NCBI RefSeq assembly: GCF_002075795.1 | Contig: NZ_CP020472.1 | Location: 4,024,501-4,088,500, forward strand | Reading direction: 5' to 3' | Length of the DNA stretch: 64,000 nucleotides | Origin: Shewanella japonica | GTDB taxonomy: Bacteria; Pseudomonadota; Gammaproteobacteria; Enterobacterales; Shewanellaceae | In this document: one piece after another, positions 56,573 through 64,000 of the stretch | Numbering within the stretch: the first letter of the stretch is position 1 | Layout of the letters: every line of letters starts with the position of its first letter | Notes under the pieces: model-generated | The model's input: only the letters and a program-made list of their open reading frames with translations | Databases searched by the model: none | Told to the model about the DNA's origin: nothing | Position numbers and translations under genes: made by a program

Positions 56573-57223
56573 ATGATAGGCTTGTCCATAAAATCAAACC
56601 AACATTTTACCTCGTCAGGTGGCTTATTTGCACTTGTTGTTAAATGCTTGTTTGCTATAGCCGTTTACGGTTTTTTACTCTCCAGCTTTGGGAGCCGTGC
56701 CATGGAAATACAGTTTGCCTCTTCAGATAAATTAACCCCCGCAAGGATAAGCAATGACTCTGTCATGGGCGGCATATCCTCTAGCCAAATTGAAATTAAC
56801 CATAGTGCCACGACAAAAGCCGATATTAACTCCTCAGGCCATGTGCACTTTAGCGGTCAAGTGTCTTTAGAAAACAATGGCGGCTTTGCCTCAATGGAGT
56901 ATCAAATCACTTCATCCATTCCCGCAACAAAACAAGTCAAATTAACGGTACTGGGCGACGGGAAGCAGTATCAGCTAAGATTTAAAACCTCGGAGCTTTC
57001 ATTTGGCGAAGCCTATGTAGCCAACTTTGAAACCACAAAGGGCCAAGTCACCGAGCATTTATTTAGCCAGACCGATTTTGCTGCCCAATTTCGTGGAAGA
57101 AGTATAAACGCACCAACAATCGAATTTAATAACGTTAATCGAGTGGGATTTTTGATTGCGAATAAACAAGCTGGTGCATTCTCATTACAGCTAGACAGTA
57201 TTGAATTTGAAGAGCATGATTAA
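56573..57223 (+). CDS. CIA30-family (NDUFAF1-like) exported protein
   Basis: A 216-residue protein. The ATG at 56573 sits 6 nt after AAGGAG, so the longer frame from 56522 is rejected. An N-terminal hydrophobic segment (about 17-38) acts as signal or anchor. The CIA30/carbohydrate-binding-like domain follows, with RISNDSVMGGISSSQ, LENNGGFASMEYQI and YQLRFKTS. Mitochondrial CIA30 helps complex I assembly, but bacterial relatives are mostly uncharacterised, so no such role is claimed. The HAD gene starts 100 bp downstream. Confidence 0.82.
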   Translation: MIGLSIKSNQHFTSSGGLFALVVKCLFAIAVYGFLLSSFGSRAMEIQFASSDKLTPARISNDSVMGGISSSQIEINHSATTKADINSSGHVHFSGQVSLENNGGFASMEYQITSSIPATKQVKLTVLGDGKQYQLRFKTSELSFGEAYVANFETTKGQVTEHLFSQTDFAAQFRGRSINAPTIEFNNVNRVGFLIANKQAGAFSLQLDSIEFEEHD

Positions 57224-57322
57224 TAGGTGCTTCTATGCTGTGCGAGTTAGCACCAATATGTGCTAAAAAATCAGCTGAGGTCACTTTATAAAGTGAATGT
57301 AAAGTAGGAATAAGGACCACTA

Positions 57323-57931
57323 ATGAGCCCATTAACAGGTATTCAGGGTGTTATATTTGATTTAGATGGCACATTAGTAGAGTCGGAGCTTAACTTTACC
57401 CATATAAAACAAGAGTTAGCATGCCCGCTTAATATCGATATCTTAGATTTTATTGATGCATTACCAACTCATATTGAAAGACAACGAGCACACGATATCA
57501 TCATTCAACATGAAACCAATGATGCTCTAAATGCTAAAGCCTTACCCAATATGCACCCATTACTCAACACCCTTAAAGCCTTGTCATTGCCTTGTGCCAT
57601 AGTCACTCGAAACAGCAAAGCAGCCACAGCCACTAAACTTACCCAAAATAATATTGATATTGATTTAGTCTTAACCCGAGAATGTTATCCTGCAAAACCC
57701 GCTCCCGATGCGCTACTGGCGATAGCTAAACAATGGCAATTACCCGCTAAGACGATCATTTATGTAGGTGATTATCTCTATGATATTCAAGCGGCTAAAA
57801 ATGCTGGCATGACATCTGTTTTTATCAATCATCATAAGCAACCCGATTATCAAACACAGGCTGATGTCATCGTCAATAATCTCGCCCAATTACAACAGGC
57901 AATACAAGCTTCGAACCCTTCATCAACCTAA
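57323..57931 (+). CDS. HAD-superfamily hydrolase (phosphoglycolate phosphatase-like)
   Basis: A 202-residue cytoplasmic phosphatase. Motif I is DLDGT with nucleophile Asp13 and Asp15. Motif II is the Thr of IVTRNSK, motif III is the Lys of PAKPAPD, and motif IV is VGDYLYDI. The small helical cap is typical of subfamily IA (Gph/YqaB/PGMB-like). Substrate unknown. Confidence 0.88.
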   Translation: MSPLTGIQGVIFDLDGTLVESELNFTHIKQELACPLNIDILDFIDALPTHIERQRAHDIIIQHETNDALNAKALPNMHPLLNTLKALSLPCAIVTRNSKAATATKLTQNNIDIDLVLTRECYPAKPAPDALLAIAKQWQLPAKTIIYVGDYLYDIQAAKNAGMTSVFINHHKQPDYQTQADVIVNNLAQLQQAIQASNPSST

Positions 57932-58339
57932 AAAAGCGAATGAGACCATTATTTTCGATAAATGCATTTCAACGAAAGGAATATTTTAACGAAGAGGCCT
58001 TGCCTAACTTAGTGTACATACCCATTTAAACTAACCACTCAAATGACAATTCAAATCAAAAACAACCAAAAATAAAGCCCACCATACGCAGTAACATTGC
58101 CAACCAATGCGTTAAAAAACACCAGACTCTTAACAAAACTGATTCGAGATTGTTAAGTTTTACCTCGTAAACGCCAAAATTAGAGTAATAACTTTAAGTT
58201 TTGATGGTTTATTAATCTGTTCTTGCTAATATTCGCGCCCCTTAATCAGCTAGCCACTGAAAATTAATTTTTCGTTAGTTGATATCAAGTGACCTATAGA
58301 TGTCACTTAATCCCATTGTAATGACTAAGAGGTAAACAA
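57932..58339. other. Gene-free stretch before the small membrane-protein gene
   Basis: About 400 bp, AT-rich, with no supported ORF. Near its right end a 7-bp hairpin AAGTGAC (58287-58293)/GTCACTT (58302-58308), loop of 8, lies about 30-50 bp before the small ORF and could be a leader structure or operator. Confidence 0.35.
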
Positions 58340-58480
58340 ATGAGCGAAGTAGAAGTGTTTCTTGACATGTTGTGGAGCGAGAGTGGAGCGATGGTGTTAG
58401 GAATGATTGGTTTTTATGCACTTTGCTTATCAATCGTTTGCCTAGTATGCGATAACATGAAACAGCCTACTGCTGAATAA
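58340..58480 (+). CDS. Small single-pass membrane protein (46 aa), DUF3149-like
   Basis: A 46-codon ORF (MSEVEVFLDMLWSESGAMVL...) with AAGAGG 7 nt before the ATG. An acidic N-terminus is followed by one hydrophobic helix (about 18-37, AMVLGMIGFYALCLSIVCLV) and a short polar tail DNMKQPTAE. Its size and layout recall the DUF3149 family of short membrane proteins, but I cannot confirm the match. A hairpin with a T-rich tail follows 30 bp after the stop, so this is a complete monocistronic unit. The good ribosome-binding site, codon pattern and terminator argue for a real gene. Confidence 0.65.
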   Translation: MSEVEVFLDMLWSESGAMVLGMIGFYALCLSIVCLVCDNMKQPTAE

Positions 58481-58510
58481 ACCAACGCTTTATTTAACAA
58501 GCGAAATTAA

Positions 58511-58551
58511 ACACGTAGCTAGCCTTTTGCTAAGCTACGTGTTGTTATTTT
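58511..58551 (+). terminator. Terminator after the small membrane-protein gene
   Basis: ACACGTAGCTAGC pairs with GCT-A-AGCTACGTGT (one bulged A) around a CTTTT loop, followed by TGTTATTTT. Confidence 0.7.
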
Positions 58552-58868
58552 CCCCATGAATCATGACTTAACTGCAGTCAAAGTAGGTAAGATCCTAAAG
58601 CCCTCAACACTCACCATCTGGCTTGGTTGCTAGTGACGCATTTATCCATTTCAACAAAATGCCCAATATCATTTCCCTTTGCACTGAGTTCAGCATTCAC
58701 GAATAAGAAATATTGAACCTCATAAGTGGTTTTCAGCATTCTTAACTAAAGCGTTAACTAAAGAGTTAATCGCAGCCATTGGGCAATGAACTTTATTAGA
58801 AATGTCTACGTATGAAGTTAATATGCCTAGCAAATTACTGTCCTTAGCATTAACTATTAAGGAAAATG
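58552..58868. other. Gene-free stretch before the Trp-rich protein gene
   Basis: About 317 bp without a credible ORF or strong structure. It probably contains the promoter of the following short gene; AAGGA lies just before that start. Confidence 0.35.
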
Positions 58869-59084
58869 ATGAACCCTTTACACCCTAAAAAGCTATTACA
58901 CAGCAAGTGGACTAAAGTAAATGTCACCCAAAAACTTAAACACTTTTCGGTGATTAAGGTGAGTAAGGATGAAGATCAGAATGTCACAGAGTGCATTATT
59001 CGCGCTGAAATGAATGCACAAGAGTTTTCTATTAATTGGCGAGATTTAAAGGACAATCGTCAATGGCTCCAAGGTTGGAAGTAA
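58869..59084 (+). CDS. Short Trp-rich conserved protein (TIGR02450 type)
   Basis: A 71-residue protein with the pattern of the TIGR02450 Trp-rich family: HSKWTKVN at the N-terminus and INWRDLKDNRQWLQGWK at the C-terminus. Function unknown. Two adjacent ATGs exist (58866, 58869); the second has the better spacing from AAGGA. Convergent with the J-like gene. Confidence 0.82.
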   Translation: MNPLHPKKLLHSKWTKVNVTQKLKHFSVIKVSKDEDQNVTECIIRAEMNAQEFSINWRDLKDNRQWLQGWK

Positions 59085-59132
59085 GCGCTGAAAATAAGCC
59101 CTGTAAATAAGCCTAACCAGTGTTTATGCACC

Positions 59133-60038
59133 TTAAAAAGCAACAATGGAAACACTCACAAGCAAGCATAGACTCACCACGATGACGGCAACGCCTTTAC
59201 ATACTCTTCTTTTTGTTACGCTCAAAAGGGGCTCATTTAGCTTTGTTGCACTTTTTGCCCTTGGTGTTACCTGAGACAAGCGATGTTCGCCTTCAATCTG
59301 TGTAGATATGTCTTCTGTTGACGCTTGGGAAGAGATCGGCGAAGTCCCCCCCTCTTTTTGAGTCGTTTTTCTGCGTCGATGATGACTCGAATCGAAGTCA
59401 TTTTGATTATGCTTAAAAATAGATTCAGTTAAATCAATGACTTCATTTTCAATGTTGACCTCTATCCCTTGTAGCTTAAATAACTCATCGACAGTCACTT
59501 TTTCTGACACACTCGTTGCACTAAGTAAGCCTTCAGCCAACGGTTTGATATTTTGCTCCTCATCAAAGAAGCGTCGTATATATTGGGCACACATGATGTA
59601 TGCCAAGCGTTCCGCCTCTTCAAAACGCTGACTTTCAATTAAGTAAGCCTTAAAAGAAATTGCTAATACCATAGACAAACCAGAGAGATTATCAAAAAGC
59701 TCTTGTAATTGAGGGTATTGCTCAACCCGTTCAGTCCATTGAGCCATGTGGTCGCCATCAACTTCAAACTCATAGTCCATATCAGGCACATCGACTAACA
59801 GATCAGAAGATTTATTCTGCTGATAGTGTTGCCATAATTCATCGTAGGCACGGCGTTTGGTAACGGACTTTAGGATGTCATAGGACACTGCAATGTTGGC
59901 AAGTTTGACATCGGTATCAGCATATTCACTTTGATAATCGTCAGAATGATAAAATAAATATAAGCTTTCGTAGGCTGCTGATATTTCCTCAGCATCTGCA
60001 TCTTGGCTTATTCCCAACGTCAAATATAAGTTTTCCAT
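59133..60038 (-). CDS. J-domain-like, tail-anchored protein of unknown function
   Basis: A 301-residue protein whose first 70 residues follow a J-domain pattern (NLYLTLGISQDADAEEISAAY, then AVSYDILKSVTKRRAYDELW). The HPD tripeptide needed to stimulate DnaK reads HSD (in FYHSDDY). A middle region of about 130 helical residues is unrecognised. A polar, Ser/Thr-rich linker (about 215-270) and one C-terminal hydrophobic helix (about 278-300) follow, so it should be anchored in the membrane by its tail with the J-like part in the cytoplasm. Function unknown. Confidence 0.75.
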   Translation of the reverse strand: MENLYLTLGISQDADAEEISAAYESLYLFYHSDDYQSEYADTDVKLANIAVSYDILKSVTKRRAYDELWQHYQQNKSSDLLVDVPDMDYEFEVDGDHMAQWTERVEQYPQLQELFDNLSGLSMVLAISFKAYLIESQRFEEAERLAYIMCAQYIRRFFDEEQNIKPLAEGLLSATSVSEKVTVDELFKLQGIEVNIENEVIDLTESIFKHNQNDFDSSHHRRRKTTQKEGGTSPISSQASTEDISTQIEGEHRLSQVTPRAKSATKLNEPLLSVTKRRVCKGVAVIVVSLCLLVSVSIVAF

Positions 60039-60662
60039 GAGCCCTAGGCAATGTGATATTCTTCTGCGCCATACTAATCAGCACAGTAAAGTCATTTACA
60101 GTTAATCGATATAGGGTTTACTCGCTAATTTATCGTGAACGACATTAAGAAGCTGCGCTAAAAACCCATCACCCAAAACTATAGCGACCACCACTATAAA
60201 TAACCGTTGCCCAGCTCTAAAAAACCATCAAAAATCAAATAAATAATTGTAAAAACAATTCATTAACTCATATACCACTTTATTTATCGCCATCAAATTA
60301 TTGAATAGAATGACGTATAAAAAATGGGTTTTGTTAACCAAAAACGTTAGAAGTCGCGGCTTATAGAAATTATTGAATACAAGCTATTCCAAAGATAACA
60401 AAAACAAAGGAAGGACAAATACACAGTCATAAGACTTGGTATTAACGCATAGATATCAGCACATTGAAGTGAGCGCCTGAAGTGAGTCGAAAGTGATTAG
60501 TGACTGATGCTAGATAACTTATGTAAGAATTAAAATGTGTAAGATGTAAAAGGTGCAAGGTTTAAAATGGTAAGTCGACATCATTAGCAAGAAATAAAAC
60601 ACGTCATTATCACCTGCATAATGCCATAGCAGATCATTTATCCTATCAATACGTAATCTTCA
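60039..60662. other. 624-bp gene-free stretch
   Basis: AT-rich, with many stops in all frames and no ORF with a ribosome-binding site. The 13-mer AAATTATTGAATA occurs twice, about 70 bp apart, but otherwise I see no repeat, RNA gene or clear terminator. Confidence 0.35.
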
Positions 60663-60968
60663 TCATAGCGTCGTTTCGTGTAAACCAATCACAGTAGCAT
60701 GAGACACTGAATACATAAAGTGACGCTGTTTTACAACTAAGTACTCAGGATCATTAAAAAATGTGTCCATTACCGTCTGCGAGGGAAACTCGATGGTAAA
60801 TACCCTATTAATATGATGTTCCGTTTTACTTTTTAGCACTTTTGAGACTTCAAAATCGTAACCGAAACTGCCACCATAACGCGTCAAAATCGGCATCATA
60901 GCTTCTCGATAACGCTGATACTCAGCGGTATCACTCACATGCAACCCCATTATTCGCTGAAACCCCAT
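60663..60968 (-). CDS. DUF1330-like (dimeric alpha-beta barrel) protein
   Basis: A 101-residue protein similar to the DUF1330 group: MGLHVSDTAEYQRYREAMMPILTRYGGSF, then RVFTIEFPSQTVMDTFFNDPEY. AGGAG precedes the ATG by 7 nt. Function unknown; such small ferredoxin-fold proteins are often dimeric. The nitroreductase gene lies upstream on the same strand with a 78-bp gap, so they may be co-transcribed. Confidence 0.82.
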   Translation of the reverse strand: MGFQRIMGLHVSDTAEYQRYREAMMPILTRYGGSFGYDFEVSKVLKSKTEHHINRVFTIEFPSQTVMDTFFNDPEYLVVKQRHFMYSVSHATVIGLHETTL

Positions 60969-61046
60969 GTTTGCTCTCCTGTAAACGTTAATATTTGATG
61001 CTTATGATCGCCTTTAATGGGCCTGTGAACAGGCCCATTAAGTGAA

Positions 61047-61721
61047 TTAATCAATAAAATCACTTATCTCAGGCAAACTTTTCTTATCAAGAGCATGTTG
61101 TGGCACCGTGGCATTTTCATCAGGATAGCCAGCAACAATCAACATATATGGTCGTTCATTATCGTTATCTCGACCGCACACTTTACTTAAAAATGACATA
61201 GGTTTAGGAGTATGCGTTAAAGTACCAAGGCCTGCATTGTGCAACGCTTGCAGTAAAAAACCAGTCGCAATACCAACCGATTCATGCACATAGTAATTTT
61301 GCTTCTGCTCGCCATTATCCTCGCTACGTTTTTTAGTAAAAACGGCAATCAACCAAGGAGCTGTTTCAAGGTAAGGCTTGCTGGCATTGGTACCTAATGG
61401 CTTTAAATTATCTAGCCATTCCTCGCCACCTCGCCCTGCATAAAATGCTTGTTCGATGGCTTCTGCTTGCTCACGAATTTGTGCTTTCACTTCAGGGTTA
61501 CTGATAGCGACAAAATGCCAAGGTTGATGATTCGCACCATTTGGCGCTGTCCCTGCAGCTAAAATACATTGTTCGATAATCGCTTGTGGCACAGGTCTAT
61601 CAGAAAATTTTCGAATAGAATGACGACGTTTCACATTTTGATAATTGGACTTAGCCCGCTCAAGCATTTCATCTTGAGGGTATTCGATAAAGTCTGTTAA
61701 TGGCAGGTGCGCTTCAGTCAT
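61047..61721 (-). CDS. Nitroreductase-family flavoprotein of the iodotyrosine deiodinase (IYD) type
   Basis: A 224-residue FMN-dependent enzyme. FMN-contact blocks are RRHSIRKFSDRPVP (32-45) and GTAPNGANHQPWHF (57-70). The segment EQAFY (Glu90, Tyr94) and Lys115 in TNASKPYLETAPW reproduce the Glu/Tyr/Lys triad and spacing (4 and 21 residues) with which IYD grips the halotyrosine backbone. The C-terminal part has HESVGIATGFLLQALHNAGL and THTPKPM. This supports assignment to the IYD branch rather than a generic nitroreductase. The true substrate (halotyrosine or another halophenol) is not proven. Confidence 0.85.
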   Translation of the reverse strand: MTEAHLPLTDFIEYPQDEMLERAKSNYQNVKRRHSIRKFSDRPVPQAIIEQCILAAGTAPNGANHQPWHFVAISNPEVKAQIREQAEAIEQAFYAGRGGEEWLDNLKPLGTNASKPYLETAPWLIAVFTKKRSEDNGEQKQNYYVHESVGIATGFLLQALHNAGLGTLTHTPKPMSFLSKVCGRDNDNERPYMLIVAGYPDENATVPQHALDKKSLPEISDFID

Positions 61722-61809
61722 AAATGTTCCTTATTATTTTAGTTCGATCTTGCTTAATCACACTTGGCTTATTGCTACTCACATACTCCTAAGCCATACG
61801 ACACACAAA

Positions 61810-61974
61810 CTATTGCTTCTCTAACTTCTTTTTAAAATCATCTAACGTAATTTGTAATGCTTCAATTGCGGTCACTGTATCTATATTGTTTTCTTCAAGT
61901 AATTGAATCAAATCGACTGCAAGTTGAATCGATTTAGGTGCGTCATTTAATGATGCGTGCTGTTTGTCGGTCAT
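61810..61974 (-). CDS. rsmS: RsmS/YbaM family small protein (DUF2496)
   Basis: A 54-codon gene on the minus strand (MTDKQHASLNDAPKSIQLAV...). The DAPKSIQLAVDLIQLLEENN block, followed by AIEAL and DDFKKKLEKQ, matches E. coli YbaM (APDDVKLAVDLIVLLEENQ...DYEKKLTR). That protein has been renamed RsmS for a role in ribosome large-subunit maturation. It sits alone between the nitroreductase and the PH-domain genes, and no unusual regulation is visible. Confidence 0.82.
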   Translation of the reverse strand: MTDKQHASLNDAPKSIQLAVDLIQLLEENNIDTVTAIEALQITLDDFKKKLEKQ

Positions 61975-62099
61975 TATTTACAAAGCCATCCGATATTAAT
62001 GCAGTGTCATGTCACTGCGTTTCCTAGCAAGCAATTGTTGAAACGCCCAAACTAGGTAAGCGACATAACTGTCATTTTACTAAAAGTAGTGAACAGGCA

Positions 62100-62474
62100 T
62101 TACAATGAAAAGTTGGCAATTGCCTTTTGAATTCCCACAACATCCGTTCCTTTTTTAAGCTCTTTTACTATCGGGTGTTCAGTACCAGAGATATAAATTT
62201 TTAACTCAGCATCCATGTCGAATGTACCAGCAGTTTCAACAATAAAATGAGTCATATATTTATATGGAACAGAGTGATAACTGACTTTTTTGCCAGTCAT
62301 GCCTTGCTTATCAATTAAAATCAAACGCTTGTCGGTAAATACAAACATGTCACGGATTAATTTGTAGCCCATATGAACAGATTCATTATCAGCTAAAATC
62401 GGTGACAGCTCTTGCTGAAGTGTTGTTAAATCCATTTCAGATGAATTACCTAAAATCGCATCAAAAAGTCCCAT
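62100..62474 (-). CDS. Bacterial PH-domain protein (bPH_1 type)
   Basis: A 124-residue cytoplasmic protein. It starts at the ATG 6 nt after AAGGAG (MGLFDAILGNSSEM); the longer frame from 62507 is rejected. A PH-like fold is suggested by YKLIRDMFVFTDKRLILIDKQGMTGKKVSYHSVPY, followed by beta strands and a C-terminal helix. Function unknown in the family. Confidence 0.85.
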   Translation of the reverse strand: MGLFDAILGNSSEMDLTTLQQELSPILADNESVHMGYKLIRDMFVFTDKRLILIDKQGMTGKKVSYHSVPYKYMTHFIVETAGTFDMDAELKIYISGTEHPIVKELKKGTDVVGIQKAIANFSL

Positions 62475-62675
62475 TATGTTCTCCTTGGGGGTAGCTGAAA
62501 CCAGCAACTAAAATAGTGCGGTATCTGAGATTAATACACAAGTTAAACGCGCCTTTTGACTAATTCAAGTTAGATATCACCAATATTCAAACAACATCTA
62601 GTTTATCAATGGAAGCTATTAAAAATTAAAACCTGTTAAAATAAGTCTTACGCGATTACATGATCTGGGAATAAA

Positions 62676-63386
62676 ATGAACGCTGTCATCATTGGCGCAA
62701 CAGGATTAATTGGTCAGCAGCTATTACAAGAGCTACTGGCTAATGATGCTTATAAGCAAGTGGTTGTGATTGGCCGTCGTCGGCCCACTATCAACACCAC
62801 TCAACAAGGCGCTGCTAAGTTGTGCTTTATGCAAGCCCAGTTAGATCAAATACCTACACTTAGTTTACCCGTAAAAATTGACCATGCTTTTTGCTGTTTA
62901 GGTACCACGATGAAGCAAGCTGGTAGTCAGGCTAACTTCATAAAAGTTGATTACCAAGCTGTACTCGATTTTGGCAGATTGGTTGTGGCCCATCAAAGTG
63001 ATAATGGCACAGCGTTATTCGTTGTTACCGCACTGAATGCTAATCCCAATTCAAAGGTATTTTATAATCGTATTAAAGGTGAAATACAGCGTGATTTAGC
63101 GCTACTACCTATAACCAGCATTCACTATTTTCAGCCAAGTTTGTTAATAGGGAGTCGTGCAGACAAGCGTACTTTAGAAGATATTGGCCAGAAGTTTTTT
63201 GCTATTGCATCAGGGGTATTTATTGGCCCCTTAGCCAAGTACAAACCCATTACAGGGAAACTTGTGGCAGACAACATGTTGGCTGTTGCTGTTAAATCAA
63301 ATACTGAGTTAGTAAGTGAGCCATCGTTAGAGACTAAAGCTGTAAGGATTATTGATAATAAGCAGATGCATCAAATGGTGAACTGA
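62676..63386 (+). CDS. NAD(P)-binding Rossmann-fold protein (atypical SDR, TIP30-like)
   Basis: A 236-residue protein with the dinucleotide-binding GATGLIGQQ motif near the N-terminus. The HAFCCLGTTMKQAGSQANFIKVDY and FYNRIKGEIQRDL blocks follow, as in bacterial homologues of HTATIP2/TIP30 and YbjT-like atypical SDRs. The Tyr/Lys pair YNRIK could be the catalytic SDR pair. Substrate unknown. Confidence 0.83.
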   Translation: MNAVIIGATGLIGQQLLQELLANDAYKQVVVIGRRRPTINTTQQGAAKLCFMQAQLDQIPTLSLPVKIDHAFCCLGTTMKQAGSQANFIKVDYQAVLDFGRLVVAHQSDNGTALFVVTALNANPNSKVFYNRIKGEIQRDLALLPITSIHYFQPSLLIGSRADKRTLEDIGQKFFAIASGVFIGPLAKYKPITGKLVADNMLAVAVKSNTELVSEPSLETKAVRIIDNKQMHQMVN

Positions 63387-63450
63387 ATCCGTCATTCTCA
63401 ATAAACTGGCTTCCACCAAGGTTTATTTTACTATTTTTAAAATAAAATCT

Positions 63451-63904
63451 ACGTCGTGGCGCTTCGCCCACACCCGAGCAAGAAGGGTGAAACTGCTCAC
63501 CCCTCTTGCATCTCCCCCGCAGCCCCGGCGAAATTTTCTGGAAAGCGAAAGATTTCCAACGGGGGATTATTCAGCTTTGAACTTCGTTTTTAGCCTTCTT
63601 CGGCAAGCTAAAAAATAACTTCCTAAGGATTAGAAGAAACCAATTAACCTGCAGGCTCAATATTCCCCATTGAAATTGCTGAAATGCGTTGAAGACTCTT
63701 TATTTAAAGTAATAGCGAAAGCCTGACAGGACGTCAGGCTAGCTTTAGTTGGCCATGGATGGCCTATCTAAAGTGTTAGCTATTTTCGAATAAGCATGAG
63801 GCTTGCTCGCTTTTAAGAGCAATTTCGTAGGGGCGGCAAGGGATGTCGAGAAGGGAAATGCTGTTGTTTCCCTTTCGTCGGGTGTGGGCGAAGCGCCACG
63901 ACGT
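63451..63904. repeat. Interspersed repeat element with perfect 27-bp terminal inverted repeats
   Basis: A 454-bp element bounded by exact 27-bp inverted copies (63451-63477 and 63878-63904; ends ACGTCGTGG and CCACGACGT). Just inside each end is a hairpin: GGGTGA/TCACCC around 63481-63506 on the left and AAGGGAAA/TTTCCCTT at 63851-63874 on the right. Two further hairpins are in the middle: AGCCTGAC/GTCAGGCT (63720-63740) and GGCCAT/ATGGCC (63751-63764). No ORF and no obvious target-site duplication. It resembles a non-autonomous mobile repeat (MITE-like) and fills the 614 bp after the last gene. Confidence 0.7.
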
Positions 63905-63937
63905 TGAACTTTATCCAACCTAACTTGAGCTGAAGCT

Positions 63938-63985
63938 AAAAAACGCTAACCGCTTGGTTGTTACCCAAATCGATTAGCGTTTTTT
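63938..63985. terminator. Possible terminator at the right edge
   Basis: Exact 12-bp inverted copies AAAAAACGCTAA (63938-63949) and TTAGCGTTTTTT (63974-63985) with a 24-nt interior and T/A tracts for both strands. It probably ends a transcript of a gene beyond the window or of the SDR-like gene. Confidence 0.6.
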
Positions 63986-64000
63986 ATTGCCATTAACCTT

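Overview
The window is a chromosomal segment of a Shewanella-like marine gammaproteobacterium. The base composition is moderately AT-rich. The gene set is typical of that genus: Na+-NQR, a lone pentaheme nitrite reductase NrfA with a divergent NarQ-NarP pair, the cysDN/cysC and cysJIH sulfate-assimilation genes, and many lipoproteins and outer-membrane proteins. The genus call is inference from gene content and protein similarity recalled from memory; no rRNA or tRNA gene is present.

Layout. (1) 1-8000: the 3' end of an apbE-family flavin transferase, a diheme c-type lipoprotein, then the complete nqrABCDEF operon on the minus strand. (2) 8378-22002: sulfate assimilation. A minus-strand operon runs cobA-cysD-cysN-SLC13 permease-cysC, and a second one runs cysJ-cysI-cysH. 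Between them lie an outer-membrane phospholipase A gene and an exported protein of unknown function. (3) 22349-28702: three-gene transhydrogenase pntAA-pntAB-pntB, a PAS-GGDEF protein, a MipA/OmpV-type outer-membrane protein and a TetR regulator. (4) 29027-37667: envelope genes, namely hldE with an overlapping putative metallopeptidase, a lipid A acyltransferase, an L,D-transpeptidase, a pair of M16 peptidases and a GFA-fold protein. (5) 37804-41821: nrfA divergent from narQP, with an FNR/EtrA-like site between them. (6) 41919-51083: yacL, zntB, fkpA, a WD40 lipoprotein, slyX, a peptide deformylase paralogue, a COG3014-type lipoprotein, lpoB and an M1 aminopeptidase lipoprotein. (7) 51236-54763: a divergent FtsZ paralogue in a minus-strand unit with a WYL-domain regulator, preceded by an endonuclease/exonuclease/phosphatase-family gene. 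(8) 55042-64000: accessory and hypothetical genes (DUF4397, CIA30, HAD, Trp-rich, J-like, DUF1330, IYD-like nitroreductase, RsmS/YbaM, PH-domain, SDR-like), two of them too short for ordinary ORF calling. The window ends in a roughly 450-bp repeat element with perfect 27-bp terminal inverted repeats.

How the genes work together. The sulfur genes cover import, activation to APS and PAPS, reduction to sulfite and then sulfide, and the SAM-dependent step that commits uroporphyrinogen III to the siroheme used by CysI. NQR, transhydrogenase and NrfA belong to redox and respiratory energy metabolism, and NarQP probably controls nrfA.

The most interesting signal is the WYL-FtsZ module. The inverted repeat TGCGAC-N7-GTCGCA lies just upstream of the WYL gene. 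A near copy with the same spacing, TGCGAC-N7-GTCGTA, sits at the junction between the WYL gene and the ftsZ-like gene. This suggests a self-regulated unit controlling a second, apparently GTPase-competent FtsZ. Other items worth a look are a nitroreductase carrying the exact Glu/Tyr/Lys spacing of iodotyrosine deiodinases, a tail-anchored J-like protein with HPD changed to HSD, and the terminal repeat element.
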